NCBI GenBank assembly: GCA_027422505.1
Contig: JAPQWV010000490.1
Coordinates: 405,001-469,000 of the forward strand
From: Craterostigma plantagineum
Taxonomy: Eukaryota > Streptophyta > Magnoliopsida > Lamiales > Linderniaceae
DNA: 64,000 nt
Reading direction: 5' to 3'
Shown here: positions 38,801-52,000 of the stretch, piece after piece
How the letters are laid out: the number at the start of each line of letters is the position of its first letter
Numbering within the stretch: position 1 is the stretch's first letter
The notes under the pieces: model-generated
Told to the model about the DNA's origin: nothing
The model's database searches: none
Seen by the model: the letters and a program-made list of their open reading frames with translations, nothing else
Made by a program: the position numbers and the translations under genes

Positions 38801-40387
38801 ATAAATTATCATCCAGGAAAAGCTAACGTGGTCGCAGACGCGTTGAGCCGGAAAGCCGTGAATACCGAATTGTGCCAACTCGGAGTTGAAGTAATTCACT
38901 TCGGGGAGATTGAGACGAGATTGGCAGCGTTGACTCTCAAACCGACGCTGTTAGATCGAATCATCGGCGCACAAAGGAAAGATGAATTATACCTGAAGAT
39001 TCGGGGTGAACAAGATGAAGATGTTCCGTCGGAATTCGAATTCCGAGAAGACGGGAGCTTACGATTCAGAAGTCGGTTGTACGTGCCTAAGGATGAAGAA
39101 ATCCGTCGAACTTTAATGAATGAGGCACACACTACGACCTACTCAGTACATCCTGGTGCCACGAAGATGTATCGGGATTTACGAATGAATTACTGGTGGC
39201 CTGGAATGAAAAGAGATGTTGCTGCTTTCGTAAGCAGATGTCTGACTTGTCAGCAGATCAAAGCAGAACATCAAAGGCCGGCAGGAATGCTACAACCGTT
39301 GGCGGTTCCCGAATGGAAGTGGGACCACATAACAATGGACTTCGTCGTCGGATTACCCAAGACGGTGAAAGGGCATGATGCAATCTGGGTAGTTGTTGAT
39401 AGATTAACGAAATCTGCCCATTTTCTACCGATCAACCAGACTTATCCCATGGAGAAGTTCGCAGAGATATACATTCAAGAAATAGTGAGACTACATGGGA
39501 TTCCGATGTCGATAGTTTCCGATCGCGATTCAAGATTTCTATCTCAATTCTGGGGGAGCTTGCAGAAGGCTTTAGGGACCAAATTGTCGTTTAGTTCAGC
39601 CTATCATCCCCAGACGGACGGGCAATCGGAGAGAACGATCCAAACGCTCGAAGATATGTTAAGGGCGTGTGTTCTGGATTTCCGAGGAAGCTGGAGTAAA
39701 TACATTCCGTTGATCGAATTTTCGTATAACAACAGCTTTCAAGCGACGATCGGAATGGCACCTTACGAAGCCTTGTATGGGCGTAAATGCCGATCCCCAG
39801 TACATTGGGATGAAATCGGTGAGAAGGCGTTATTAGGTCCCGAAATGATTCGTGAGATGACCGAAGCTGTTAGTAAGATTCGGGAGAGGATGCAAACGGC
39901 CCAAAGTCGTCAGAAGAATTACGCGGATAAAAGACGAAGGCCGTTGGAATTTGAAGAAGGCGATCAAGTCTTCTTGAAAATATCACCGATGAAAGGAGTT
40001 AAGAGATTCGGACGAAAAGGAAAGTTGAGTCCGAGATACATAGGACCCTTTCATATTTTGAAAAGAGTCGGTGAAGTAGCGTACCAGTTAGAACTACCGA
40101 CATCACTAGCACAAGTCCATGACGTCTTCCACGTATCTACGTTACGGAAGTACGTTCCGGATCCAAGTCATGTGCTACGAAGTGAGACGCTTCATCAGCA
40201 GTTGAAACCGGACCTAAGCTATGAAGAAAAGCCGGTAGAGATTTTAATGCACGAGGTGAAGCGACTACGAAACAAGAATATCCCCCTAGTGAAGGTCTTG
40301 TGGCGGAACCAGACAATGGAGGAAGCCACTTGGGAGCGAGAAGATGAGATGAGAGAAAAGTACCCCGAGTTGTTTACGACGACTTAA
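35895..40387 (+). pseudogene. Gag-Pol of chromovirus D, one frameshift in RT
   Basis: Same domain order as the polyprotein of B: gag, knuckles, protease DSG and the start of RT are in the first frame (35895 to 37772). Then RT with FIDD, RNase H, integrase and chromodomain continue in another frame to the TAA at 40385-40387. The break is a one-base loss near 37745-37752, just upstream of the RT palm, where B reads LFVKKKDG. One adjacent substitution is also present, so a simple homopolymer error does not explain it. Outside the break the protein differs from B at about 20 residues. As it stands it would give a Gag-protease product but no RT or integrase in frame. Confidence 0.93.
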
Positions 40388-40422
40388 ATTTCGGGGACGA
40401 AATTTCTATAAGGGGGGGAGGA
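40386..40422 (+). other. 3' hairpin and polypurine tract of element D
   Basis: A perfect 8-bp inverted repeat (AAATTTCG at 40386-40393, CGAAATTT at 40398-40405, loop GGGA) overlaps the stop codon. It is followed by the polypurine tract AAGGGGGGGAGGA at 40410-40422, directly before the 3' LTR. Confidence 0.85.
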
Positions 40423-43088
40423 TGTAATACCCGTAAATTAATACGGGATTATTTTTGTAATGTTCGGGATTAATGAAGATGATTTTCGAACGAAACCGAA
40501 TTTTCGGGAGTAAGCCGAAAATATTAGTTGGGCCGAAATTGTTTACGAAGTACAAGTAATAAAATAGGTCAAATAATAGTAGAGCCCAAATTTAATTAAA
40601 TAAAGCCCAACTTGAAGTAATTAATTTAGGGAAACAAAGATGGCCCAAAGAAATAAATAGAAAGACCCAAAAGATGATTGGCTTGGCCCAATTGAGTTAA
40701 AATAACAAGATAAAGACAAGTTTCCTCAATTTGAGGAAAACCCACGCCTTGTACCATATAACCTTCATTAGATATTTTATAAAAATCATCATTGTGGTCA
40801 AAGATGATTACGTGAGATAGATGCAAAGAAAAAAAAAACAAAACCCTTAGTTGTGACTTGATAAAACCAACGAAACCAAAGAAATAGAAAAACCCCATTT
40901 GCAAGCTTCAACTTCGACGTGGGATCAAAAAGAAGAAAAGTGGAGAAAGCTAAAACCAAAGAAGGTGAGAATGTCATTTATAGCTCAAATATTTATTACC
41001 TTACGTGGTCTTAAAGGATTAACCAAGGTTAGAGCAAAAATAGGCTACGGACGAAGCAAGGGACGTAAGAATCGACTAGCTCAAATTCGATTTCGGCCTT
41101 GGGAGCAATTTAAATTTAGCTTGGAGGAAAGGTAGGTGGTTTATACCCCTACAAACCCTTTTAAAGTAGATTAAATTCTGAAATTTTTAAGAATTCGATT
41201 GGAAGGCTAATCGAATTTCATGTTTTTAAGTTTTACAATTTTTGATAATTTTCGTGGTATGCTATGAATGTGTTTTGACGTGATTTCGAACTCAAAATAT
41301 GAGTTCTTTGGATTGTGTGATTTAATTGATGTGTTATTCGATGAAGAACTTGTTGAATCACGTCGAAATCTGTAAAGAGGTCGAAGTCTCAAAAATGTCG
41401 AGACCATGCTTATTAAATGTTGAAACATATATGTCGAAACCCTTATAAAATGTCGGTACATAATATAACAAACCGAGATCTTTCTAATACCGAAAATGTC
41501 GAGGCCATTATTTATGAAAAATGTCGAAACCCTTGAAAAATGTCGAGGCCGTTATTTCTGAAAATGTCGAAACCTCTTGAAGAATGTCGAGACCTCTAAC
41601 AAAAATGTCGATATCTTATACTAAATGTCGAAACTTTTATAGAAAGTCGATATAATATAAATGTCGAGTCTTATTTAAAAATGTCGAGTTCATCGTAAAA
41701 TGTCGAAATCATTTAAAAATGTCGAGTTCATTGTAAAATGTCGAAATCATGGTAAAATGTCGATATCATAGAAATGTCGAGACATACCAAAAATGTCGAG
41801 CGAAGAATGTCGAGACCTCTAATAAAATGTCGATATACCAACCTTAGAAATGTCGAGTCCCTTCACTATACATCTCGACTTTTATCAATTATGCAACTCG
41901 ACATCTTTTATAATTCACCTCGAAATCCATCTATTAGCTATCTCGACATTTTTCTACCATACAACTTAAATCGCCCGACTTTTTACCGAAAACCCTAAAA
42001 CAGTATCCAAATATTTTAAATAAATGGTTTTAAGCTCAAATCAGTTTTAAATAAAATATTTTCGTACTATAACATATATTTTCGGGTCAACCCATATTTT
42101 AAATTATAAAAATATTATTTTTGGAATTTCAAACCATTGGCATAGTACCGGGTTTTAATAAAGTATAATATTTTACGAGTTATACTAATTACGAGTTTAT
42201 GAAACGTGTGATGTGTTCATGTGATTGTTTTGTATGTGCATATCACAACATTCACGTGTGAGAGATTGTTGTACCGTATTTGTACGGTGATGCCTTACGG
42301 TGTCGGATGAGTGGGGTAGAGTTACCGATGTTGGTAGTCAGGTCTAGACTCGATAGGGCACCTGGTGGGAGAGGGGGTTTGCGACACCCATCTACTCGGG
42401 ATTGAGCCACCCGAGGTGTACACCACCGATATTTTATTGGCTCAGGGACGGCAGACAGATGAGAGATTCCTGTCTACCCGGGTAGTGGTAGACTACTCGG
42501 GGAGTTACACCAAGGTGTAACACCGTCGGGTTGAGGTTGTGTGCGGAGGGAGCGACCCGGCGAGGCCGGCGTGGGCTACCGCATGATTATGGCGTACCTT
42601 GCCATGCGCGCGTGGGTGCCGAGTCTAGCCTAGGGCCCTGATATGTGATGAGACGTGAGATAGGTCGAGCGTGCATATTTCATGTGTGAGGACATGGGAT
42701 TGGGTTGAGTGCACGCACGCATATGCATTGCATGTTTTTACTGCCACCTACTGGGCGTTTTTGCTCAGGGTTTTATTTTATAGGTGAGACTGCGCCCGAC
42801 ACCGATGGGTGTCAGGGTTAGCTGTAGGCGGGCTGGCGGCGGTGACTCCACGGGCTTTTGAGGGCGGAGCGGTACATGGGACGCGACCTGTGGAGAGGCG
42901 TAGTTTAGTTTAGTCGGGTTAGATTTTGGGGCTTCGGCCCGGTGTGTAAAAATGACGCTTTTTGTAAAACCCGACCTTTGATATGAAATGTAAATTATTT
43001 TATTAAAAGTTTTTAATAAATCGGGTCACCCGCGACTTCTGTTGCGGAAATCCGCCAACTTATTTAATTAGGAAGTAGGGTCGCCACA
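40423..43088 (+). mobile_element. 3' LTR of element D (2666 bp)
   Basis: It is near identical to 33076-35739. It ends CGCCACA at 43088, followed by the second CCATG target copy and satellite. Confidence 0.95.
41394..41950. repeat. AAATGTCGA repeat cluster in the 3' LTR of D
   Basis: Same cluster as in the 5' LTR of D. One motif is changed here to AAATGTTGA (about 41417). Confidence 0.9.
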
Positions 43089-46000
43089 CCATGCCAGTCT
43101 TAGATGTTCTCCCCGACTTCGCAGGTATTTTCTACATGACTATGAGTATTTATTTCCCGAAATTAAGTACTTTAGACCATGATTTAGGTATGTTATTATT
43201 GAATTCAAGTACTCGACCGTAAACGAAAGTGAGGTGGCTAGAAAACTAATCTTGTGGTGTCGATGAGGATCAATGTTCTTATTATGTAGAATGCTTGATA
43301 AAGCCAACCATTTCAGTCTTAGATGTTCTACCCCAATTCGCAAGTATTTCTACATAAATATGGGTATTTATTTTCTAAAATTAAGTACTTTAGACCATGA
43401 TTGAGGTATTTTATTATTGAATTCAAGTACTCGACCGTAAACGAAAGTGAGGTGGCTAGAAAACTAATCTTGTGGTATTGATGAGGATCAATGTTCTTAT
43501 TATGTAGAATGCTTGATAAAACCAACCATTTCAGTCTTAGATGTTCTCCCTCAATTTGCAGGTATTTTCTACATGAATACGAGTATTTATTTTCGGAAAT
43601 TAGGTACTTTAGACCTTGATTTAGGTATTTTATTATTGAATTCAAGTACTCGACCGTAAATGAAAGTGAGGTGGCTAGAAAACTAATTTTGTGGTGTTGA
43701 TGAGGATCAATGTTCTTATTATGTAGAATGCTTGATAAACCAACCATTTCAGTCTTACATGTTCTCCCCCAATTCGCAGGTATTTTCTACATGAATACGA
43801 GTATTTATTTTCGGAAATTAGGTACTTTAGACCTTGATTTAGGTATTTTATTATTGAATTCAAGTACTCGACCGTAAACGAAAGTGAGGTGGCTAGAAAA
43901 CTAATCTTTTGGTGTTGATGCGGATCGATGTTCTTATTATGTAAAATTCTTGATAAAACCGACCATGTCAGTCTTAGATGTTCTCCCCAACTTCGAAGGT
44001 ATTTTCTACATGACTATGAGTCTTTACTTCCTAAAATTAAGTACTTTAGACTTTGATTTAGGTATTTTATTATTGAATTCAAGTACTCGACCGTAAACAA
44101 AAGTGAGGTGGCTAGAAAACTAATTTTGTGGTGTTTATGAGGATCGATGTTCTTATTATGTAGAATGCTTGATTAAACCAACCATTTCAGTCTTACATGT
44201 TCTCCCCCAATTCGCAGGTATTTTCTACATGAATACGAGTATTATTTTCGGAAATTACGTACTTTAGACCTTGATTTAGGTATTTTATTATTGAATTCAA
44301 GTACTCGACCGTAAAGGAAAGTGAGGTGGCTAGAATACTAATCTTGTGGTGTTGATGAGGATCAACGTTCTTATTATGAAGAATGCTTGATAAAACCAAC
44401 CATGTCAGTCTTAGATGTTCTCCCCCACTTCGCAGGTATTTTCTACATGACTATGAGTATTTATTTCCAGAAATTAAGTACTTTAGACCTTGATTTAGGT
44501 ATTTTATTATTGAATTCAAGTACTCGACCGTAAACGAAAGTGAGGTGGCTAGAAAACTAATCTTGTGGTTTCGATGAGGTATCAATGTTCTTATTATGTA
44601 GAATGCTTGATAAAACCAACCATTTTAGTCTTAGATGTTCTACCCCAATTCGCAGGTATTTTCTACATGAATATGAGTATTTATTTTCTGAAATTAAGTA
44701 CTTTAGACCATGATTGAGGTATTTTATTATTGAATTCAAGTACTCGACCGTAAACGAAAGTGAGGTGGCTAGAAAACTAATCTTGTGGTATTGATCAGGA
44801 TCAATGTTCTTATTATGTAGAATCCTTGATAAAACCAACCATTTCAGTCTTAGATGTTCTCCCTCAATTTGCAGGTATTTTCTACATGAATACGAGTATT
44901 TATTTTCGGAAATTAGGTACCTTAGACCATGATTTAAGTATTTTATTATTGAATTCAAGTACTCGACCGTAAATGAAAGTGAGGTGGCTAGAAAACTAAT
45001 TTTGTGGTGTTGATGAGGATCAATGTTCTTATTATGTAGAATGCTTGATAAAACCAACCACTACAGTCTTACATGTTCTCCCCCAATTCGCAGGTATTTT
45101 CTACATGAATACGAGTATTTATTTTCGGAAATTAGGTACTTTAGACCTTGATTTAGGTATTTTATTATTGAATGCAATTACTCGACCGTAAACAAAAGTG
45201 AGGTGGCTAGAAAACTAATTTTGTGGTGTTTATGAGGATCGATGTTCTTATTATGTAAAATGCTTGATAAAACCAACGATTTCAGTCTTAGATGTTCCCC
45301 CGCAATTCGCATGTATTTTCTACATGGATATGAGTAGTTATTTCCTGGAGTTAAGTACTTTAGACCTTGATTTAGGTATTTTATTATTGAATTCAAATAC
45401 TCGACCGTAAAGAAAAGTGGGGTGGCTAGAAAACTAATCTTGTGGTGTTGATGAGGATCAACGTTCTTATTATGTAGAATGCTTGATAAAACCAACCATG
45501 ACAGTCTTAGATGTTCTCCCCGACTTCGCAGGTATTTTCTACATGACTATGAGTATTTATTTCCCGAAATTAAGTACTTTAGACCTTGATTTAGGTATGT
45601 TATTATTGAATTCAAGTACTCGGCCGTAAACGAAAGTGAGGTAGCTAGAAAACTAATCTTGTGGTGTCGATGAGGATCAATGTTCTTATTATGTAGAATG
45701 CTTGATAAAGCCAACCATTTCAGTCTTAGATGTTCTACCCCAATTCGCAAGTATTTCTACATAAATATGGGTATTTATTTTCTGAAATTAAGTACTTTAG
45801 ACCATGATTGAGGTATTTTATTATTGAATTCAAGTACTCGACCGTAAACGAAAGTGAGGTGGCAAGAAAACTAATCTTGTGGTATTGATGAGGATCAATG
45901 TTCTTATTATGTAGAATGCTTGACAAAACCAACCATTTCAGTCTTAGATGTTCTCCCTCAATTTGCAGGTATTTTCTACATGAATACGAGTATTTATTTT

Positions 46001-49000
46001 CGGAAATTAGGTACTTTAGACCTTGATTTAGGTATTTTATTATTGAATTCAAGTACTCGACCGTAAATGAAAGTGAGGTGGCTAGAAAACTAATTTTGTG
46101 GTGTTGATGAGGATCAATGTTCTTATTATGTAGAATGCTTGATAAAACCAACCATTTCAGTCTTACATGTTCTCCCCCAATTCGCAGGTATTTTCTACAT
46201 GAATACGAGTATTTATTTTCGGAAATTAGGTACTTTAGACCTTGATTTAGGTATTTTATTATTGAATTCAAGTACTCGACCGTAAACGAAAGTGAGGTGG
46301 CTAGAAAACTAATCTTTTGGTGTTGATGAGGATCGATGTTCTTATTATGTAAAATTCTTGATAACCGACCATGTCAGTCTTAGATGTTCTCCCCAACTTC
46401 GAAGGTATTTTCTACATGACTATGAGTCTTTACTTCCTAAAATTAAGTACTTTAGACTTTGATTTAGGTATTTTATTATTGAATTCAAGTACTCGACCGT
46501 AAACAAAAGTGAGGTGGCTAGAAAACTAATTTTGTGTTGTTTATGAGGATCGATGTTCTTATTATGTAGAATGCTTGATAAAACCAACCATTTCAGTCTT
46601 GCATGTTCTCCCCCAATTCGCAGGTATTTTCTACATGAATACGAGTATTTATTTTCGGAAATTAAATACTTTAGACCTTGATTTAGGTATTTTATTATTG
46701 AATTCAAGTACTCGACCGTAAAGGAAAGTGAGGTGGCTAGAATACTAATCTTGTGGTGTTGATGAGGATCAACGTTCTTATTATGAAGAATGCTTGATAA
46801 AACCAACCATGTCAGTCTTAGATGTTCTCCCCGACTTCGCAGGTATTTTCTACATGACTATGAGTATTTATTTCCCGAAATTAAGTACTTTAGACCTTGA
46901 TTTAGGTATGTTATTATTGAATTCAAGTACTCGACCGTAAACGAAAGTGAGGTAGCTAGAAAACTAATCTTGTGGTGTCGATGAGGATCAATGTTCTTAT
47001 TATGTAGAATGCTTGATAAAGCCAACCATTTCAGTCTTAGATGTTCTACCCCAATTCGCAAGTATTTCTACATAAATATGGGTATTTATTTTCTGAAATT
47101 AAGTACTTTAGACCATGATTGAGGTATTTTATTATTGAATTCAAGTACTCGACCGTAAACGAAAGTGAGGTGGCAAGAAAACTAATCTTGTGGTATTGAT
47201 GAGGATCAATGTTCTTATTATGTAGAATGCTTGATAAAACCAACCATTTCAGTCTTAGATGTTCTCCCTCAATTTGCAGGTATTGTCTACATGAATACGA
47301 GTATTTATTTTCGGAAATTAGGTACTTTAGACCTTGATTTAGGTATTTTATTATTGAATTCAAGTACTCGACCGTAAATGAAAGTGAGGTGGCTAGAAAA
47401 CTAATTTTGTGGTGTTGATGAGGATCAATGTTCTTATTATGTAGAATGCTTGATAAAACCAACCATTTCAGTCTTACATGTTCTCCCCCAATTCGCAGGT
47501 ATTTTCTACATGAATACGGGTATTTATTTTCGGAAATTAGGTACTTTAGACCTTGATTTAGGCAATTGAATTCAAGTACTCGACCGTAAACGAAAGTGAG
47601 GTGGCTAGAAAACTAATCTTTTGGTGTTGATGAGGATCGATGTTCTTATTATGTAAAATTCTTGATAAAACCGACCATGTCAGTCTTAGATGTTCTCCCC
47701 AACTTCGAAGGTATTTTCTACATGACTATGAGTCTTTACTTCCTAAAATTAAGTACTTTAGACTTTGATTTAGGTATTTTTTTATTGAATTCAAGTACTC
47801 GACCGTAAACAAAAGTGAGGTGGCTAGAAAACTAATTTTGTGGTGTTTATGAGGATCGATGTTCTTATTATGTAGAATGCTTGATAAACCCAACCATTTC
47901 AGTCTTACATGTTCTCCCCCAATTCGCAGGTATTTTCTACATGAATACGAGTATTTATTTTCGGAAATTAGGTACTTTAGACCTTGATTTAGGTATTTTA
48001 TTATTGAATTCAAGTACTCGACCGTAAAGGAAAGTGAGGTGGCTAGAATACTAATCTTGTGGTGTTGATGAGGATCAACGTTCTTATTATGAAGAATGCT
48101 TGATAAAACCAACCATGTCAGTCTTAGATGTTCTCCCCGACTTCGCAGGTATTTTCTACATGACTATGAGTATTTATTTCCCGAAATTAAGTACTTTAGA
48201 CCTTGATTTAGGTATGTTATTATTGAATTCAAGTACTCGACCGTAAACGAAAGTGAGGTAGCTAGAAAACTAATCTTGTGGTGTCGATGAGGATCAATGT
48301 TCTTATTATGTAGAATGCTTGATAAAGCCAACCATTTCAGTCTTAGATGTTCTACCCCAATTCGCAAGTATTTCTACATAAATATGGGTATTTATTTTCT
48401 GAAATTAAGTACTTTAGACCATGATTGAGGTATTTTATTATTGAATTCAAGTACTCGACCGTAAAGGAAAGTGAGGTGGCTAGAAAACTAATCTTGTGGT
48501 ATTGATGAGGATCAATGTTCTTATTATGTAGAATGCTTGATAAAACCAACCATTTCAGTCTTAGATGTTCTCCCTCAATTTGCAGGTATTTTCTACATGA
48601 ATACGAGTATTTATTTTCGGAAATTAGGTACTTTAGACCTTGATTTAGGTATTTTATTATTGAATTCAAGTACTCGACCGTAAATGAAAGTGAGGTGGCT
48701 AGAAAACTAATTTTGTGGTGTTGATGAGGATCAATGTTCTTATTATGTAGAATGCTTGATAAAACCAACCATTTCAGTCTTACATGTTCCCCCCAATTCG
48801 CAGGTATTTTCTACATGAATACGAGTATTTAGTTTTGGAAATTAGGTACTTTAGACCTTGATTTAGGTATTTTATTATTGAATTCAAGTACTCGACCGTA
48901 AACGGAAGTGATGTGGCTAGAAAACTAATCTTTTGGTGTTGATGAGGATCGATGTTCTTATTATGTAAAATTCTTGATAAAACCGACCATGTCAGTCTTA

Positions 49001-52000
49001 GATGTTCTCCCCAACTTCGAAGGTATTTTCTACATGACTATGAGTCTTTACTTCCTAAAATTAAGTACTTTAGACTTTGATTTAGGTATTTTATTATTGA
49101 ATTCAATTACTCGACCGTAAACAAAAGTGAGGTGGCTAGAAAACTAATTTTGTGGTGTTTATGAGGATCGATGTTCTTATTATGTAGAATGCTTGATAAA
49201 ACCAACCATTTCAGTCTTAGATGTTCTCCCCCAATTCGCATGTATTTTCTACATGGATATGAGTAGTTATTTCCTGGAGTTAAGTACTTTAGACCTTGAT
49301 TTAGGTATTTTATTATTGAATTCAAGTACTCGACCGTAAAGGAAAGTGAGGTGGCTAGAAAACTAATCTTGTGGTGTTGATGAGGATCAACGTTCTTATT
49401 ATGAAGAATGCTTGATAAAACCAACCATGTCAGTCTTAGATGTTCTCCCCCACTTCGCAGGTATTTTCTACATGACTATGAGTATTTATTTCCAGAAATT
49501 AAGTACTTTAGACCTTGATTTAGGTATTTTATTATTGAATTCAAGTACTCGACCGTAAACGAAAGTGAGGTGGCTAGAAAACTAATCTTGTGGTTTCGAT
49601 GAGGTATCAATGTTCTTATTATGTAGAATGCTTGATAAAACCAACCATTTCAGTCTTACATGTTCTACCCCAATTCGCAGGTATTTTCTACATGAATATG
49701 AGTATTTATTTTCTGAAATTAAATACTTTAGACCATGATTGAGGTATTTTATTATTGAATTCAAGTACTCGACCGTAAACGAAAGTGAGGTGGCTAGAAA
49801 ACTAATCTTGTGGTATTGATGAGGATCAATGTTCTTATTATGTAGAATGCTTGATAAAACCAACCATTTCAGTCTTAGATGTTCTCCCTCAATTTGCAGG
49901 TATTTTCTACATGAATACGAGTATTTATTTTCGGAAATTAGGTACCTTAGACCTTGATTTAGGTATTTTATTATTGAATTCAAGTACTCGACCGTAAATG
50001 AAAGTGAGGTGGCTAGAAAACTAATTTTGTGGTGTTGATGAGGATCAATGTTCTTATTATGTAGAATGCTTGATCAACCACTTCAGTCTTACATGTTCTC
50101 CCCCAATTCGCATGTATTTTCTACATGAATACGAGTATTTATTTTCGGAAATTAGGTACTTTAGACCTTGATTTAGGTATTTTATTATTGAATGCAATTA
50201 CTCGACCGTAAACAAAAGTGAGGTGGCTAGAAAACTAATTTTGTGGTGTTTATGAGGATCGATGTTCTTATTATGTAGAATGCTTGATAAAACCAACGAT
50301 TTCAGTCTTAGATGTTCCCCCGCAATTCGCATGTATTTTCTACATGGATATGAGTAGTTATTTCCTGGAGTTAAGTACTTTAGACCTTGATTTAGGTATT
50401 TTATTATTGAATTCAAATACTCGACCGTAAAGAAAAGTGGGGTGGCTAGAAAACTAATCTTGTGGTGTTGATGAGGATCAACGTTCTTATTATGTAGAAT
50501 GCTTGATAAAACCAACCATGCCAGTCTTAGATGTTCTCCCCGACTTCGCAGGTATTTTCTACATGACTATGAGTATTTATTTCCCGAAATTAAGTACTTT
50601 AGACCATGATTTAGGTATGTTATTATTGAATTCAAGTACTCGACCGTAAACGAAAGTGAGGTGGCTAGAAAACTAATCTTGTGGTGTCGATGAGGATCAA
50701 TGTTCTTATTATGTAGAATGCTTGATAAAGCCAACCATTTCAGTCTTAGATGTTCTACCCCAATTCGCAAGTATTTCTACATAAATATGGGTATTTATTT
50801 TCTAAAATTAAGTACTTTAGACCATGATTGAGGTATTTTATTATTGAATTCAAGTACTCGACCGTAAACGAAAGTGAGGTGGCTAGAAAACTAATCTTGT
50901 GGTATTGATGAGGATCAATGTTCTTATTATGTAGAATGCTTGATAAAACCAACCATTTCAGTCTTAGATGTTCTCCCTCAATTTGCAGGTATTTTCTACA
51001 TGAATACGAGTATTTATTTTCGGAAATTAGGTACTTTAGACCTTGATTTAGGTATTTTATTATTGAATTCAAGTACTCGACCGTAAATGAAAGTGAGGTG
51101 GCTAGAAAACTAATTTTGTGGTGTTGATGAGGATCAATGTTCTTATTATGTAGAATGCTTGATAAACCAACCATTTCAGTCTTACATGTTCTCCCCCAAT
51201 TCGCAGGTATTTTCTACATGAATACGAGTATTTATTTTCGGAAATTAGGTACTTTAGACCTTGATTTAGGTATTTTATTATTGAATTCAAGTACTCGACC
51301 GTAAACGAAAGTGAGGTGGCTAGAAAACTAATCTTTTGGTGTTGATGCGGATCGATGTTCTTATTATGTAAAATTCTTGATAAAACCGACCATGTCAGTC
51401 TTAGATGTTCTCCCCAACTTCGAAGGTATTTTCTACATGACTATGAGTCTTTACTTCCTAAAATTAAGTACTTTAGACTTTGATTTAGGTATTTTATTAT
51501 TGAATTCAAGTACTCGACCGTAAACAAAAGTGAGGTGGCTAGAAAACTAATTTTGTGGTGTTTATGAGGATCGATGTTCTTATTATGTAGAATGCTTGAT
51601 TAAACCAACCATTTCAGTCTTACATGTTCTCCCCCAATTCGCAGGTATTTTCTACATGAATACGAGTATTATTTTCGGAAATTACGTACTTTAGACCTTG
51701 ATTTAGGTATTTTATTATTGAATTCAAGTACTCGACCGTAAAGGAAAGTGAGGTGGCTAGAATACTAATCTTGTGGTGTTGATGAGGATCAACGTTCTTA
51801 TTATGAAGAATGCTTGATAAAACCAACCATGTCAGTCTTAGATGTTCTCCCCCACTTCGCAGGTATTTTCTACATGACTATGAGTATTTATTTCCAGAAA
51901 TTAAGTACTTTAGACCTTGATTTAGGTATTTTATTATTGAATTCAAGTACTCGACCGTAAACGAAAGTGAGGTGGCTAGAAAACTAATCTTGTGGTTTCG

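Larger units (their letters stand above)
33076..43088 (+). mobile_element. Complete Ty3/gypsy chromovirus element D (10013 bp)
   Basis: A full-length plus-strand element with LTRs of 2664 and 2666 bp, primer site, gag-pol, polypurine tract and a perfect CCATG target duplication. By eye the two LTRs differ by one substitution (C/T at about 34069 and 41420) and four single-base length changes, so it is very young. Its gag-pol is broken by one frameshift, so it would need proteins from a relative such as B. Confidence 0.96.
30720..48163. repeat. 34-monomer super-repeat, copy 1 (split by element D)
   Basis: With D and one CCATG removed, this is 7426 bp of satellite arranged as 11, 11, 6 and 6 monomers. 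The CTATGAG anchors of the first monomer type lie near 30720, 43141, 45548, 46859 and 48165, giving steps of 2407, 1311 and 1306. It matches copy 2 (48164-55590) with only scattered single-base differences. Confidence 0.8.

Noticed and set aside
33076..43088. Element D considered as two separate genes (gag-protease and RT-integrase) by programmed frameshift
   Set aside because: The closely related B has one continuous frame, and the site in D is a simple one-base loss without a slippery heptamer and pseudoknot that I can see.
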